The notes: generated by a model not told the origin, from the letters alone. Positions 22,340 through 33,319 are shown, counted from the stretch's first letter. The stretch is 64,000 bases of DNA from Shinisaurus crocodilurus (GCA_021292165.1 CM037880.1:137890564-137954563); one strand, 5' to 3'. Translations and numbers: made by a program.

Positions 22340-22860
22340 ATTCTGCAGCCACTGGGACAAAGTTGCTTAGCTTTGTTTTTCCCCCCAGCGGTTCAGTTTT
22401 CCAACAAGGACATCATGAGGCTTCTTACACCCACAGTATAATCATGGGATTTAGTCACATCATTTTACTTATTTTCCTTCTTGCACACAGAACTGTAAAA
22501 CAGTCCACTAACACTTAATAGTTATGATAGATTCTAAGTCTCCCAGTTTTAGTTTTTTTGATTGGCTGGTAACAGTACTATGCAGTTAGATTTTTACATT
22601 ATTAGTCCTTTTCTTTTGAAAGCATGCTATGTTGTTGCTCTCGGTGACTGCAGAAGCCATTACTGTAATCAAATACATATTTTTGAAACTGAAGGCAAGA
22701 TTAATTGAAAATGTGTTTGGATGCCTCCATATCTATCTACCTATCGTCTATCTCCTATCTGTAATTAGTTTTTTACTTATCATATTCCCAAAATGGGGAA
22801 AATACACACATTATAAAGAAGTGAGAACTGTAGTGTAATACTGCAAATTATCAGTGTCTT
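22340..22860. other. Unannotated DNA
   Basis: No gene or nameable repeat. A short TATC-rich segment lies at 22728-22760. Confidence 0.4.
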
Positions 22861-22866
22861 AAACTG

Positions 22867-23405
22867 GATATTGCCCATTTGTTTTGCTTGACCTGGGCTT
22901 TAAATGCTTCCATGATTCAAGGTAGACTAGAATTCATGAAAAGTCCAGGCAAGAAAGTGATGTTCTCAGCAAAGGCTCTTCGGCCTGCACTGGCTTAAAT
23001 ACGGGGGGAGGGGCTGCTAAAACCCCTCTTCTGACAATCTATCCTGACAGGGGAATCTGGTTTGTGAGCGATCACTACATCTAAGAGGGCATCTCTGTGC
23101 TGTCCTTTCCAGTTGGCGCCACAGCCCGGGTGACCCCCAAGCCTCCCTCCCTCGCGGAGTCGTCGTCCTCCTGCTCGGTTCTCACAATCTCAGGCTGCAA
23201 ATCAGAGGCCTCCCTCACGGAGGCTGCATAGTGCAGGTGTGGCTGACGGGGAGCATCCTCCTCCTCCTTCAGCCTGCAATCAGGTGGGATGCTAGGCAGA
23301 GCTGAGCTCCCAAACCTCGAGCTTCCCATGACTGGACCGGGTTCTAAATCATCCTGCTCTAACTCAGAATCAGCCTCTGGCTCCAAAGCCATAGGGCCCA
23401 CAGTG
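22867..23405 (-). mobile_element. Acidic open frame beside an LTR-like segment (possible retroelement remnant)
   Basis: The minus frame at 23401-23081 encodes 106 residues rich in Glu, Asp and Pro (for example LEPEADSELEQDDLEPGP, and EQEDDDSARE). Downstream on the same strand comes TGTCAGGATAGATTGTCAG, then a CCCCGTATTTAAG box near 22995-23010, as in an LTR promoter. This could be the C-terminal end of a gag-like or other retroelement protein followed by an LTR. I do not recognise the protein, and a chance frame is possible. Confidence 0.3.
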
Positions 23406-23569
23406 GTGCCTGGGCTATGCCTGGCAAGCTCCGTCGAAACCTAAGGATGCAACAAAATGCTGGGATAATGATGAGTCCTTTATTTACTCTCAGAGTGACA
23501 CTCTCTACCATATTATGCCAAACCAAAGGTGTGGCTGTGTTAGGGAGGGAATCCAATGTTGCGACTTGC

Positions 23570-23690
23570 GTGGCAAGGCTTCATCCTCATCTTCTCCCCC
23601 CTGCAGCCCTCTGCGCCTTCCCCCAAATCTTCTCCAGAGGGTCCTTGAATCCTCTGGAGCAGATTTTGAGGGTGCACCATGGCCTGCAAG
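23570..23690 (+). repeat. Dispersed repeat shared with 37230-37325
   Basis: CCCCTGCAGCCCTCTGC and CCCAAATCTTCTCCAGAGGG, then AATCCTCTGGAGCAGATTTTG, correspond to 37240-37320 (CTGCAGTGCTCCCACCCC, CCCTCTGGAGCAGATTTGGGG). The second copy lies inside a foldback element. Confidence 0.5.
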
Positions 23691-23706
23691 GGGGAGAGGG
23701 AATTGC

Positions 23707-23782
23707 CATGGCCAATGGTTAGGGATGATGGCTGTTGTAGTCCTAAACATGTGGAGGGCACCACATTGGGGAAGGCAGCTTT
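23707..23782. repeat. Right half of a hAT-like MITE
   Basis: GGCCAATGGTTAGGGATGATGGCTGTTGTAGTCC and GGGCACCACATTGGGGAAGGC match the right halves of the CCTTCCCCAACCTG family. The left half is missing or too diverged to see. Confidence 0.55.
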
Positions 23783-23884
23783 AAGGTGGCACGATAATCT
23801 TTGTTATATTAGGACATGTGACTCATACATATATTAATGTTTCTGTTTTACCTGTATTAATATACATATATTAATGTTCCTGTT

Positions 23885-24430
23885 TCACAAGGTGGCGTGA
23901 CTAGGGCTAGACTGCAGGCTTCAGGTTCGGGGGCCCAGGGTCTGGAGGGCCCCAAAATGACACCTTGAACTTGTGGCGCTACCCAGCTCTTTTCCTCTCT
24001 TTCTAGCCTGGCCCAGCTGCAATAGCAACAGGAAGTGGTGCAGCCGCCACTGCCTGGGTGAGGTTGCACTGCAGCACGCCATTTCAGGTTTTTTTTGTTT
24101 TTTGTTTTAAAACTTAGGTCATGAGTAGCAGTGAACTGAACCAATCAGATGCTTCCTTTGGGGGGCATGACCAATGAGGGCACAGGAGCAATGTAAAGAG
24201 CGCCCCCTTTTTTGAATGACCTGGCGTGCGGCCAGTGAAGGCCATTTCTTTTGCAAAAGCCACAGGGCCTAGCGAGGAGGCGGAGGCGGAGGCGGAGGAG
24301 TTGCCACTGCCGCCTCCAGGTTAACAAAACCAAATGAAATTGGTAGTGGGTCCTGGTTGGTGGTGGAAGGAGGGCCAGCTGGTGCCACTGGCAGTGGCAG
24401 CAGGAGGGCCCCCAGGAAACAACCTGCCCA
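23885..24430. other. GC-rich block with MITE-like motifs, unclassified
   Basis: Begins GGTGGCGTGACTAGGGC and contains GGCGGAGGCGGAGGCGG and TGGTGCCACTGGCAGTGG. It looks like a diverged DNA-transposon remnant, but I could not fix its ends. Confidence 0.3.
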
Positions 24431-24439
24431 GGGCCTCCT

Positions 24440-25650
24440 TACAGCCAGCTGCACTGCTGATGATTAGGAAAAATACTTCTGTTGATTTTAGGTATATAAA
24501 TACTTCCATGGTAACTGGGGGGGGGGAAAGGGGGGGGATCTTCTGCACTGGACTGTGAACGACCCGTATTTCTAATGCTGGAATGATGACTGCAGGAAGA
24601 ATTCTGAATTCTGCTTACACCCTGCTTCTGTTTGATATTTAATGGGAATAGAAGATCATCGGCCCCTTTTACAGCTATTGGGTTTTGCCACGTTTTGTTG
24701 CAGAAATATGACAGGGGATGGACGGACAGTAAGCTTTTGCAAATGGCTGGGAAGCTGGGAAAGGGAAAACAACGCATCCTCAGAGACATTCTCCATCTAT
24801 GCAAGATCCATCTGAATAAATGAGCCCCTTATTTAACTGGAAGTGCAGTGTGTTTTCCATCTGCAGACTGAGTGATTACTCCATTTCAGGCCTCCTGACT
24901 CCCATGGAGCCATCTGCTCGGTGGTACTTTGTACGAATAGGTGAGGAGGATTCCTGCTCCACAGCAGCTTTCGATGAGTCAGAGCCTTGATATTTAGCAC
25001 TCGCTTTCACATCTGCGTGCAAAGCCATAACAACCGCCCCCCCCCCACACACAACCCTTCCCCAAATTATTATGTAAATGGCATTTCTTTTTCTTTTGGA
25101 AAACCAGTTGGGAATAGAATAATTAATTCAGCCACATCAGGAAACAAACAAACAACCAGTATTTGGAGCGATTAACTGGTACCAGTAATTTCAGTGCTAT
25201 TATGATACTATGGACTTATTTCTATCTGCAGCTTGTTCAGGGAGAGGAATATAGTTCTGGGTTGAGTGGTGATCTGGTAAGAAAAGCACCTGGTGGTGGT
25301 TCTGGTTGTTTCTATAAATAATATCCATTTAGGTTGTATACAGAGAGGTCACCATTCCTGTTTACATATCCTGGGATGCAGGACATTGGCTGGAGCTGTG
25401 ATTTCTTGCCTGGCATCTTCCTGCTGTGAAGGTGAACAGGGAGTGCTAGAAACTGAGCAGGGACGAGTAGAGACGTGGCATCCCTTGCTTATGCTGTAGC
25501 ATACAAAAATGGGACCTCAGCTCCCTCTCTGAGCAAAAAAGGGTATCTTGAGCTCCTGGGCCTCCCTGCAGATCAGGTCTAGCAGCATGCAGTTTGCTAA
25601 ACAGAAGGCTTGCAATTGAATTTTGTGGGCCGGTATGGTGTCATGGACAG
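24440..25650. other. Mostly unique DNA
   Basis: No gene seen. It includes two G runs (24517-24537), a C run (25037-25046) and a non-repetitive stretch at 24830-25000 with TGAGTGATTACTCC that could be regulatory. Confidence 0.4.
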
Positions 25651-25652
25651 AT

Positions 25653-25764
25653 CAAGCCTTCCTTGGTGCCCTCCAGATGTGTTGGACTAAAACTCCCCTG
25701 CTTCCCGGCCCACAGACCAATGGCCATCCAAAACATCTGGAGGATGCCAGGGTAGGGAAGGCTG
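25653..25764. mobile_element. hAT-like MITE (CCTTCCTTGGTGCCCTCCAGATG)
   Basis: AAGCCTTCCTTGGTGCCCTCC is mirrored by GGAGGATGCCAGGGTAGGGAAGGCT. Inner arms keep only parts of GTTGGACTAAAACTCCC. Confidence 0.65.
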
Positions 25765-25830
25765 AGAGAGATTAATGGGTTGGGGCGATGTGCTAAACCA
25801 TGAATGGACAACCTCCAACAATGTATGGTG

Positions 25831-25854
25831 GAGGTGTGTGTGTGTGTGTGTGTG
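25831..25854 (+). repeat. TG dinucleotide tract
   Basis: About 11-12 TG units. Confidence 0.9.
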
Positions 25855-25967
25855 TAAGTGTAATCCGGGCTCCAGCCTCCAGTGCCTTAACGCCTGCACC
25901 ACCAGCATCCGGGTCCCTTGCTACACCAGGCAGATTGGGCTCTGGGGATCAAGGGTGCCCTCTAGAC

Positions 25968-26163
25968 CATGGGTAGGCAACCGTTTGGGGCCTGTGGGCA
26001 CATGTGGCAATTTGAGAAACTCTCCTGGGCACCATGGGAGGCACAAAGGACAAGTAACCTGTCTGAGTACAAGGCAGAGGTGGGTCTGAGCCCCAACACA
26101 CTAAAGTCTTTTGAAACCATTTTTTAGAGCCAACAGAAATCTATTTCATAGAAGGCAAACTCT
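25968..26163 (+). repeat. hAT-like MITE fragment, related to 47415-47718
   Basis: CCATGGGTAGGCAACCGTTTGGGG, GGCAATTTGAGAAACTCTCC and AACAGAAATCTATTTCA match 47415-47600 in the same order. The right end is missing, and simple sequence follows. Confidence 0.6.
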
Positions 26164-26280
26164 TTTTCTCTCCCCGCTCTCTGCTAGCCAACTCATCCCC
26201 CCCACTCTCACACACATCCCACCCCCACACATCCATTCTCCATTCACACACGCATGCCTGGGCATGCACCCCCCCATATA

Positions 26281-26485
26281 TCCTTCATGCATGCATGCAT
26301 GCATGCCAGGGTCGGTGCAAGGCAGTTTGGTGCCCTAGGCAAGATCAGATATTTAGCGCCCCCCTCTTCCCACTTGAGCCCTCCCTCCCTCCAGCCCTAT
26401 GCTCCTGGTGCCCCCTTTAGCCTGGCGCCCTAGGCAGCCGCCTAGTTGACCTAATGGTAGCACCGGCCCTGATGCATGCATACAT
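26281..26485. mobile_element. hAT-like MITE inserted in an ATGC tract, with target duplication
   Basis: The element (26307-26471, 165 bp) begins CAGGGTCGGTGC and ends GCACCGGCCCTG. The flanks are ATGCATGC at 26299-26306 and ATGCATGC at 26472-26479. The left flank is part of a longer ATGC tract, so the octamer could be tract sequence as well as a true 8-bp target duplication. Relatives are at 34178 and 54116. Confidence 0.75.
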
Positions 26486-26499
26486 AAATGCACAGAGTC

Positions 26500-27349
26500 T
26501 AGGCTGTAGTTCAGCCTGGATACTGCCAGCTGATCCCACAAGCCGATTGGGACCACCAGATTTCAGATGGCCCATCCATCCAAGCTAACTCCTCAGTCTG
26601 AGCAACTCTTCTCACAGGTGGCCATGCAGACTGCCCTGCCCTGCCCTGCCCTGCCCTGCCCTGCCCACTCCAAAATACTGAGTCCCAGCCTGTCTTTGAC
26701 CACGTCCTCCAACTCTTGCCCTTTTGATACTAGTTTGCTCATACCAGAACTAGATCCTCAGGTGTGGCCTTTTTCAAAACTCAGCCAAGGCCTGACAAAC
26801 AAATGCCACAGGTGGCAGGAGTTTGTGTCACTCCTGGCTAGAGTAGGAGGGCCCAAAAGCGAGCCTTTTAGAGTCAGGAACCCTGACTTCACCCTGCTTC
26901 TCCTGGGCAGCTTTGTTGCCTGCCTGCTCCTTGACTCAGTAGCCAAGAGGTAAAATTACACCAAGGCACAGATTTGGGCTGCTTATGTATTTTAGTGCAT
27001 GCCATTTCATACTTTGGCCTTCATTGACACACTTGCCAAAAATGCTTGGTCCTCACCTCTGTGTTAGAGCTTGGTGCCAATTTAATCCGCCTCAGCAATG
27101 AAACTTACCTCAGAAAGGGTTGCGGTGAGGATAAATGAGACAAGAGCTGTATACATTATTCTTATCATCATCATCATCCATAGGCCTTTCATGTATTAAG
27201 CCTATATACATGACTGAATGTTTTTTTTCCTATTAAGGCAGGGAATGGCAACCTGCACAGCCTAATTTCAAATGCCCTCTGCAAAGCAATCAGTTCAGAC
27301 CTCTGGCAAGAGCGAAGAGTCCCTTTCCCAGCAAGACTGCTTACTGGGG

Positions 27350-27350
<1 letters not shown>
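26500..27350. other. Unannotated DNA with a CCCTG tract
   Basis: A (CCTGC)n pentamer tract lies at about 26632-26666. An open frame at 26567-26953 covers the tract and has no recognisable domain. A short ATC tract lies near 27165. Confidence 0.45.
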
Positions 27351-27351
<1 letters not shown>

Positions 27352-27396
<45 letters not shown>

Positions 27397-27407
27397 AAGA
27401 GAGAGAA
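27352..27407 (+). repeat. GA-rich dinucleotide tract
   Basis: An AG/GAGA tract with a few AAAG interruptions gives Arg-Glu-rich translations in the frames that cross it. Confidence 0.9.
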
Positions 27408-27470
27408 GCCCCCCCCACACTTTTGGTTGTGGTCCTGCCCACCACTGCCATGCAGCCTCCAACAAAGTGC

Positions 27471-27621
27471 CCCTGAGGCAGTGTTTCTCAACCTTGGGTC
27501 CCCAGATGTTTTTGGCCTACAACTCCCAGCATGCCCCAGCCAGCTATGCTGGCTGGGGCATGCTGGGAGTTGTAGGCCAAAAACATCTGGGGACCCAAGG
27601 TTGAGAAACACTGCCCTGAGG
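27471..27621. mobile_element. Perfect hairpin MITE (hAT type) with exact 8-bp target duplication
   Basis: The element is 27479-27613, 135 bp. Its left arm 27479-27544 and right arm 27548-27613 are exact inverted copies over all 66 bases, separated by TAT. The ends are CAGTGTTTCTCAACC and GGTTGAGAAACACTG. CCCTGAGG flanks it on both sides (27471-27478 and 27614-27621). The CAG...CTG ends and 8-bp duplication fit a hAT element. Perfect arms and duplication suggest a recent insertion or arm correction. A transcript would fold into a 66-bp stem. The two ORFs over it, one per strand, only mirror the palindrome. Confidence 0.93.
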
Positions 27622-27624
27622 GGA

Positions 27625-29035
27625 TGAAGTCCTTGACAGAAAATAGGCTCTGTTTTAAGGAACCCATGTTTCTGAACACCCCTTTATTATCAGTAATGTG
27701 ATAATAGAGTCCAATAATATATTTTGCCCTGCAGCTGAATGTGATATCAAAGTTATGTTTTTTTTTAAACTACATTTCTCCTTTATTGCCAGTCCATCGG
27801 AAACAAATGTTTAGCCCTCCTTCAGAACTATGCTTTGAAAACATTTTGTGAACGATGCAGAAATGGACAATGAGCACTAGTAATTCACGATATACGGTAC
27901 ATTGTTTTCTGGTATTGCTTAGAAGGATTTGTCATAATATGCTCTAGTGCCATTTCACTTTTTAGATAAATTGTTGATGGCACAGAAGTAGGATCACTTA
28001 TAAACCAGCAGCTCAGCTATTGCATCCATTATAGTCTATGACATATCCCAAAAAGGCTGCAAGGAGCTCTCTTTGTCTGCCTAGGGTTCTTCACTTAAGT
28101 GCTTGTGGTGCCTGATTAAATTAGTAATCAGGGTAATAGTCATGCAATTTGGGGACTGAGAGCCTTGATTGTGGATTATATTTACAGACTACAGTTCCTT
28201 TCTAAATGGAACCCTTTGTCTTGAAGGACCTTAAGGGTCTTTTCAGACTGTGATGCAGTCCAGTGTATTTCATCGATGGGCCTTGTCTGGAATGCCAAGA
28301 TTTCAGGCCAGCAAATGGCTGAAAATAGCTTCAAGTTTGAACAACAAATACAGCTTGGGAAAATCCATGCATGGTGCATGGTCTTTGTTGAGGCCTCGAC
28401 TATGAAACGCAGCACTATGTTGAGTTGGCCAGGGCACGCAGACCCCTTGACATTAATGAGGCCACAAAACTACAAGCATTTATTTTAGTGTCAGCACAAC
28501 CAGAAATACTGTTTGTCAGGGATGATGTGTCTCTGTTCTAAGTTTGAAGCCAGGAGGCCTGTTGGGGTTAGGACTGAGAAGATGGAGCAAGGAAAGGTCA
28601 GGAATAAAGCTTAGCAGCCATCACACTGTGCAGACACTTTCCAGGGCACTGCTTGAGGGTGCCCTGTGTAACTGAAGATAACCGGTGGTGGTGGTTTTTA
28701 TAACTATATTCTGATTGCTACCAAGGGAAATCTAAATCCAAAAGACAAACACATATGAAAAGTAGATCAACATCCTATTGTTCCTAAGACACTGATGTAT
28801 TTTGGACAACAGTCTCTTGTTCAGGCAGTCATTTTATGGAGGAATGGATGTGTGGTGGTGATGGTGCAATTGGGACCGCACCTGCTAGCCCTGTTCTTGA
28901 CCCCCCACATGTTGATTCATCCTGCTTGTACTGTGCCTAAGCACAATACCTAGATGGAGGCTGCAGATGCTGCATGAAGGAGCTCTGTGCATTTGGATGT
29001 ACGTACAAGGATAAAATTTGTGCAGATAGGATAGT
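27625..29035. other. Mostly unannotated DNA
   Basis: No gene or nameable repeat. It includes non-repetitive AT-rich sequence at 27650-28250. Confidence 0.4.
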
Positions 29036-29039
29036 TGGG

Positions 29040-29135
29040 GTTTTTTGGGTTTTGGTTTTTTTTGGTATTTTATCCTGCTTTTCAGACAATAATTGTCTCC
29101 CAAAGTGGCTCGCATCAGTTAAAAAAGAGAGAGAG
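29040..29135. repeat. SINE/LINE tail fragment
   Basis: TTTTATCCTGCTTTTCAGAC followed by GTCTCCCAAAGTGGCTCGCA resembles the reverse of LINE 3' tails common in lizards. Short and uncertain. Confidence 0.35.
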
Positions 29136-29139
29136 CCAG

Positions 29140-29326
29140 CAGTGGCTGATGGCTCCAATGTCAGTGGGGTGTGTGTATCCACTCCTGGTCTTAGTCCGAA
29201 CTTTAAAGGAGCTATCCATGGTGCTGAACATAGTTCAGGGGTGGGGTTCAGCACCATGGAAAGTTCAGACTAAACCCTGGAGTGGATACACCGCCTCATT
29301 GACACTGGAGCCACCAGTCTCCACTG
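29140..29326. mobile_element. Foldback MITE (TGGCTCCAATGTCAG ends)
   Basis: Left GTGGCTGATGGCTCCAATGTCAG is mirrored by CATTGACACTGGAGCCACC. GTATCCACTCCTGG is mirrored by CCTGGAGTGGATAC, and CCATGGTGCTGAAC by GTTCAGCACCATGG. The arms of about 85 bp are imperfect. Superfamily not assigned. Confidence 0.65.
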
Positions 29327-29412
29327 GAGACAACCTGCCTTCAGGCTTACCAACTAAAGTGACAAGACACACAAGGGAAGGGGAGTAGCGGGAAAAGGAA
29401 GAGGAGGGAGAA

Positions 29413-29729
29413 CTAGGGTGCCCAAGCATCCTCTTTGTAAAAGTCCTCTGCCTGACGGGCTGCCAGAGAAACGTCCTCCTCTCATCAAGAACCATCAGAA
29501 GGAAGAGCTGGGCCTTGAAGTTGCCCATCACCAGCACCTAGACAGCAGACTGAGCATGGCACACACCTCGCCTGGTCACAGTAGGACGCGCTATAGTGAG
29601 ATGTGCTGTGTTTCTATTTAAATTATAATCATTGTGTCTAAACTGGTATTGATACATATAAATTAGCATATACAAATTTTATGCAAATAGGTGCTCCCTT
29701 TTTTGATGATTCGCCAGTGGCCACCCTAG
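29413..29729. mobile_element. DNA element with CTAGGGTG / CACCCTAG ends
   Basis: Begins CTAGGGTGCCCAAGC and ends GTGGCCACCCTAG. The interior matches the split element at 15518-16350. It is about 317 bp, non-autonomous, with no coding capacity. Confidence 0.6.
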
Positions 29730-29734
29730 GGAGA

Positions 29735-30455
29735 TCAGTTTTCCAAGGCCAGAACAAGGTGATGAGCTATAAGTGGGCATTTAAATCACTTCAGGCCTGG
29801 CTGATCTTCCCTTGAATAGCAATTGGTGGCTTGTTCCTTTGGCCGGTGGATGGGCCAGAGTGCCCCCCACACCCCTTTACTTTAGTAGCCTCTCAGGGCA
29901 TCTGTCTGTTGGAGCTGAGTGTTCTTTCTGGCAGGGAGGGGGCAGAGAGCTCCCTGCTACTGCTCCTTCTCTGGCCGATGGAAGGGCCAGCTTGGTCTCC
30001 CCCTTGGCTTGTTGTTATTCCTGGGAAGCAGGGGATGCAGCCCTCCTGGTGGCCCAAGCTCTCCTGGCTGATGGCAGAAGCCAAGGTGCGCTTCCCCTCT
30101 GCTCTCCAGACCCAGGACAACTGTCAGTTGTAGCAGAGGGTCCTTTCTGGCAGGGAGGGGGAAAGTGGTTCTTTTAAGTTGAACAGATGGAGGTTGAAGG
30201 CAGGCCATAAGGGGCTGTGCCTCAGTGACAGAGCACATTGTTCAAAGGTAAGAGTCACATCCATAACTCTACTCATGTTTGGCTCTGGCCCCACTCACTC
30301 CTGCAATGAGGACACCGGACAGGGTTCAACTGAGATAATGTGGCCCTTTACAGGAAAAAGGTTCCCCACTCCTGTCTTAGAATGTTTTCCTCATGCAGCA
30401 AATGTTGTTCAATTTGAATAGCAGAGTTTTAAAACAAAACAAAACAAAATTATGG
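29735..30455. other. Unannotated DNA
   Basis: No gene found. Overlapping frames of about 100 codons on both strands look like chance. Confidence 0.4.
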
Positions 30456-30456
30456 T

Positions 30457-30697
30457 CAGTAGCCAATGCTGTCGCAGCGCTAGTATAAACCAATGCTAGT
30501 TCAATATCCTTAGCGCTTGCTAGGCAGAGGGAAAAAGCAGTGATTTGCCACCAAATTTGGCATGGTTTGCTGCCAAATTGTGGTGGCAAATTGCTGCTTT
30601 TCCCTTTTGCCAAGCAAGTGCTAATGATGTTGCACTAGCGTTGTTTTATGCTGGTACAATGTTATTAGCACTAGCGCCGTGACAGCATTGGATACTG
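30457..30697. mobile_element. Foldback MITE (CAGTAGCCAATGCTGTC ends)
   Basis: The left arm CAGTAGCCAATGCTGTCGCAGCGCTAG is mirrored at the right by CTAGCGCCGTGACAGCATTGGATACTG. Inner arms share GCTTGCTAGGCA / TGCCAAGCAAGTGC and GATTTGCCACC / GGTGGCAAATTG. It is nearly palindromic over 241 bp. The flanking octamers do not match. Confidence 0.75.
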
Positions 30698-30699
30698 CT

Positions 30700-31650
30700 T
30701 AGACAACAAGAGTCTCTTGAGAAATGCAACTTAAAAACAATGCATGTTCTGTGCTTTATCTTGGAGGAAAGCATGCATAAGTTGACTCCATGTGCAGTTC
30801 TTTTACATTTCTGCAATCAAGGAGATTTCTGTAGCTGTCCTCTCTGTGGACTATAGATAACAATATGTGCAGATCAGAATGGTTTGATGCTCACCATTAT
30901 TATCTGCCGTATAAAATTTCTTTAAGTGAAGGGCTACTGGCCTGCTGCTAAGTGACTAATAAATCTGACTCATCCTTGCTCCCCACAGCGTTCTCCTCCT
31001 CCTCACTAATGTTTGACATTTTACATTTTAATTAAGAACACCCTCCAAGCAGAAAACCACCATGAAAATGCCAGATTTTCTTTCCAGATTATGGTATCAA
31101 CAAAAGGGCAATTCACCAACCAACTACTGGAGTCATTCATGAGACACACTATTTGCATCTTCAACAAACTTCCTTGAACTTTCCAAAACAAGCAAGGGTG
31201 AAGACAAACATGCACTTTCACAGCACAATCTTGCCTACTCCTCCTCCTGAGCTGAGTGGGGCTTACTCCCAGGTATAGGACTGCAGCTGTCATGTGGCAG
31301 GGCACCATTCTTTCTCTGCCTTGCATAGGATTGCCCCAGGGTCAAGCTATTGTAGCTGAGCCTTATCTTTATTTTTTACTCTAGAGTAATTGTGTGTGTA
31401 ACCCCCTCCCTTCCTACATGCCACGGTCCCAATCCTGATTGCCCCCTGCACCAAAAAAAACAAAACAAAAAACAAGGCACACAAAGTGCAATCACGTGTT
31501 TCTTGTATTGTCTAGTTTGGCCTTTCAAAAATTGTTTTTTTGGGGTGCAGTGTTGGAGGGAGGATAAGATTCTCAGTAAGACTGATATTATATTATATTA
31601 ATTATGTATATATAATGTATTATATATTCATTATTGAATTCTGGGCATCT
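30700..31650. other. Mostly unannotated DNA
   Basis: Around 31222-31335 there is a piece of the AGTAAGCCCCA palindrome family (GAGCTGAGTGGGGCTTACTCCC). An AT-rich TATTATATTAATTATG stretch lies at 31585-31630. No gene. Confidence 0.4.
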
Positions 31651-31654
31651 AAAT

Positions 31655-32087
31655 TAGGGGTGCACAACCTTTTTGCTGGGGTGGGGTTCACATACACTCA
31701 TGCACATACATGTGCAGCTCTCACACTCACTCACACACACACACACACACACACACACCAGGAGTAACAGTATCAAGGTATGGAAGTCCCCTCCTTGCCC
31801 CAGGCCCAGCCACCCCAATACAATTGCCAAAAAGAGAGAAAATACTCTAGGAACAGGCTCTATGACTCCTGCCACACAGCAGGACGCTCATTCCTAGAGC
31901 ATCAGGAAGTAGGCAGGAGCCTCCAACCACTGCTTCCTATGATGCGCTGGGAATGAGGTTCCAGCTTTATGTCAGGAACCATAGAGCCTGTTCCTAGAGC
32001 ATTTTTACTCCCCCTCCCAATTTTTCAGTGGCAGCAGATGCTGGGGGTTGGGCTGTGAATCACACTATTTGTAACCCCTGATCTATA
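31655..32087. mobile_element. Large foldback element containing a CA tract
   Basis: TTAGGGGTGCACAACC at the left and GTAACCCCTGATC at the right are imperfect inverted ends. Near the middle, CTCTAGGAACAGGCTCTATGACTCC (about 31845-31870) is mirrored by GGAACCATAGAGCCTGTTCCTAGAG (about 31976-32000). A (CA)n tract lies at 31730-31757. Confidence 0.55.
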
Positions 32088-32174
32088 CCTAGTCATGATG
32101 AACCCGCCCCACTGAAATCTATGGAGTGTCAACTTAGTCACGGCTATCTTGCCCTGTTGGTTTCAGTGGCACTG

Positions 32175-32422
32175 ACAGTGCAATCCCATGCATGTGTACT
32201 CAGACATAAGCCCTACTAAGTCCAATGTGGCTTACTCTCAGGCAAGTGTGTATAGGATATTGTACCATTAGTTATGACTAACTTTAATTGGGGCCAATAT
32301 ATTTTAAGGGGGATTTCTTGTGGCTTCCATTGTTTGTATAGTAACAATCTATGTACATCTGCTCAGGAATCCCATTGAATTCATGGGGCGTACTCCCAGG
32401 TACGGGTGTATAGGATTGCACG
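32175..32422. repeat. Two copies of the AGTAAGCCCCATT palindrome family
   Basis: The first copy (32175-32270) runs from GTGCAATCCCATGCATGTG through AAGCCCTACTAAGTCCAATG to GTATAGGATATTGTACC. The second (32345-32422) has ATCCCATTGAATTCATGGGGCGTACTCCC and GTATAGGATTGCACGC. Confidence 0.6.
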
Positions 32423-32424
32423 CT

Positions 32425-32917
32425 ACTAACAATAGTCACCCAGTGTGTGTGTAAATATCCGGAACTCTAGGTGTGCTTATGGGAAAATCTTTGCAGAGGG
32501 CAAGTTCCAATATGCATAAGCACCCTACCCCAAAGCCAGCAGCTGGTCTCTGGACTGGTACACTGTTCTTTATTTGTCTTTTTCAAATAGTAGAAAAATC
32601 TGAAGTCCTTCCTTTTTACTGATTTTTAAAGGAAAACATTACAAACAATAACTCTGAAGACAAGGGAAGGTCATGAATAAATAATGAAATCACAAAAGCA
32701 TAAAGGGGAAATAGACTGGAATATAAATGTAGTTAAGAACTTGGTCATACAGTAAAAGAGGATATAAAAATGTAGATGACTAAACTAATATGTATGCACA
32801 GAAATAACAATCCACACTAAATTAAAATCTGATGCTCAATAAGTCTAAATTGCCTTTACTACTCTGGGTGTTTCATTTAAATGCCTGAGACACACCAGGT
32901 ATGAGAGCTGAGATTAA

Positions 32918-32954
<37 letters not shown>

Positions 32955-33315
32955 GGATTTCTGGGGGTCAATGAGGGAAACTTTCTCAGGTCCCTTGTTT
33001 CCTATTTTCTTATATTTGGCATACTGAACCAAATGTATCACTTTGTGTGCGTGTGTTGAGCACGTGTGCACATGTTGTTGTTTTTTTGGTGTTTTTTAAA
33101 AAAATTATGGCTAGAAGTGTTTTGAAAAACAGCAGGTTAAAATATGCCTCAGGCTGAGCTGAATTCCAAGCAGAGAAAGTCATTTATGAGCAATGAGGAG
33201 ATATTTCTAGATAGATATATTAAGAGAAATGAAATTTAAGGTTGTGTAATAGCCCTTGATACAAATGTATTGCTGCCAATCTTTTAACCATGGTTAAAAG
33301 TTTGGGAGCAGGCCA
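32425..33315. other. Unannotated AT-rich DNA with a TA tract
   Basis: A (TA)n tract of about 17 units lies at 32919-32953. The rest shows no gene or known repeat. Confidence 0.5.
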
Positions 33316-33319
33316 CAGG

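Noticed and set aside
24145..24454. GC-rich promoter or exon near 24.3 kb
   Set aside because: Short GGCGGAGGCGG runs and Leu/Pro-rich frames without a start context or conserved domain; more like a diverged repeat.
27427..27679. Pair of mirrored small proteins over the 27479 hairpin
   Set aside because: The plus and minus frames give the same residues because the DNA is a palindrome; there is no independent evidence of coding.
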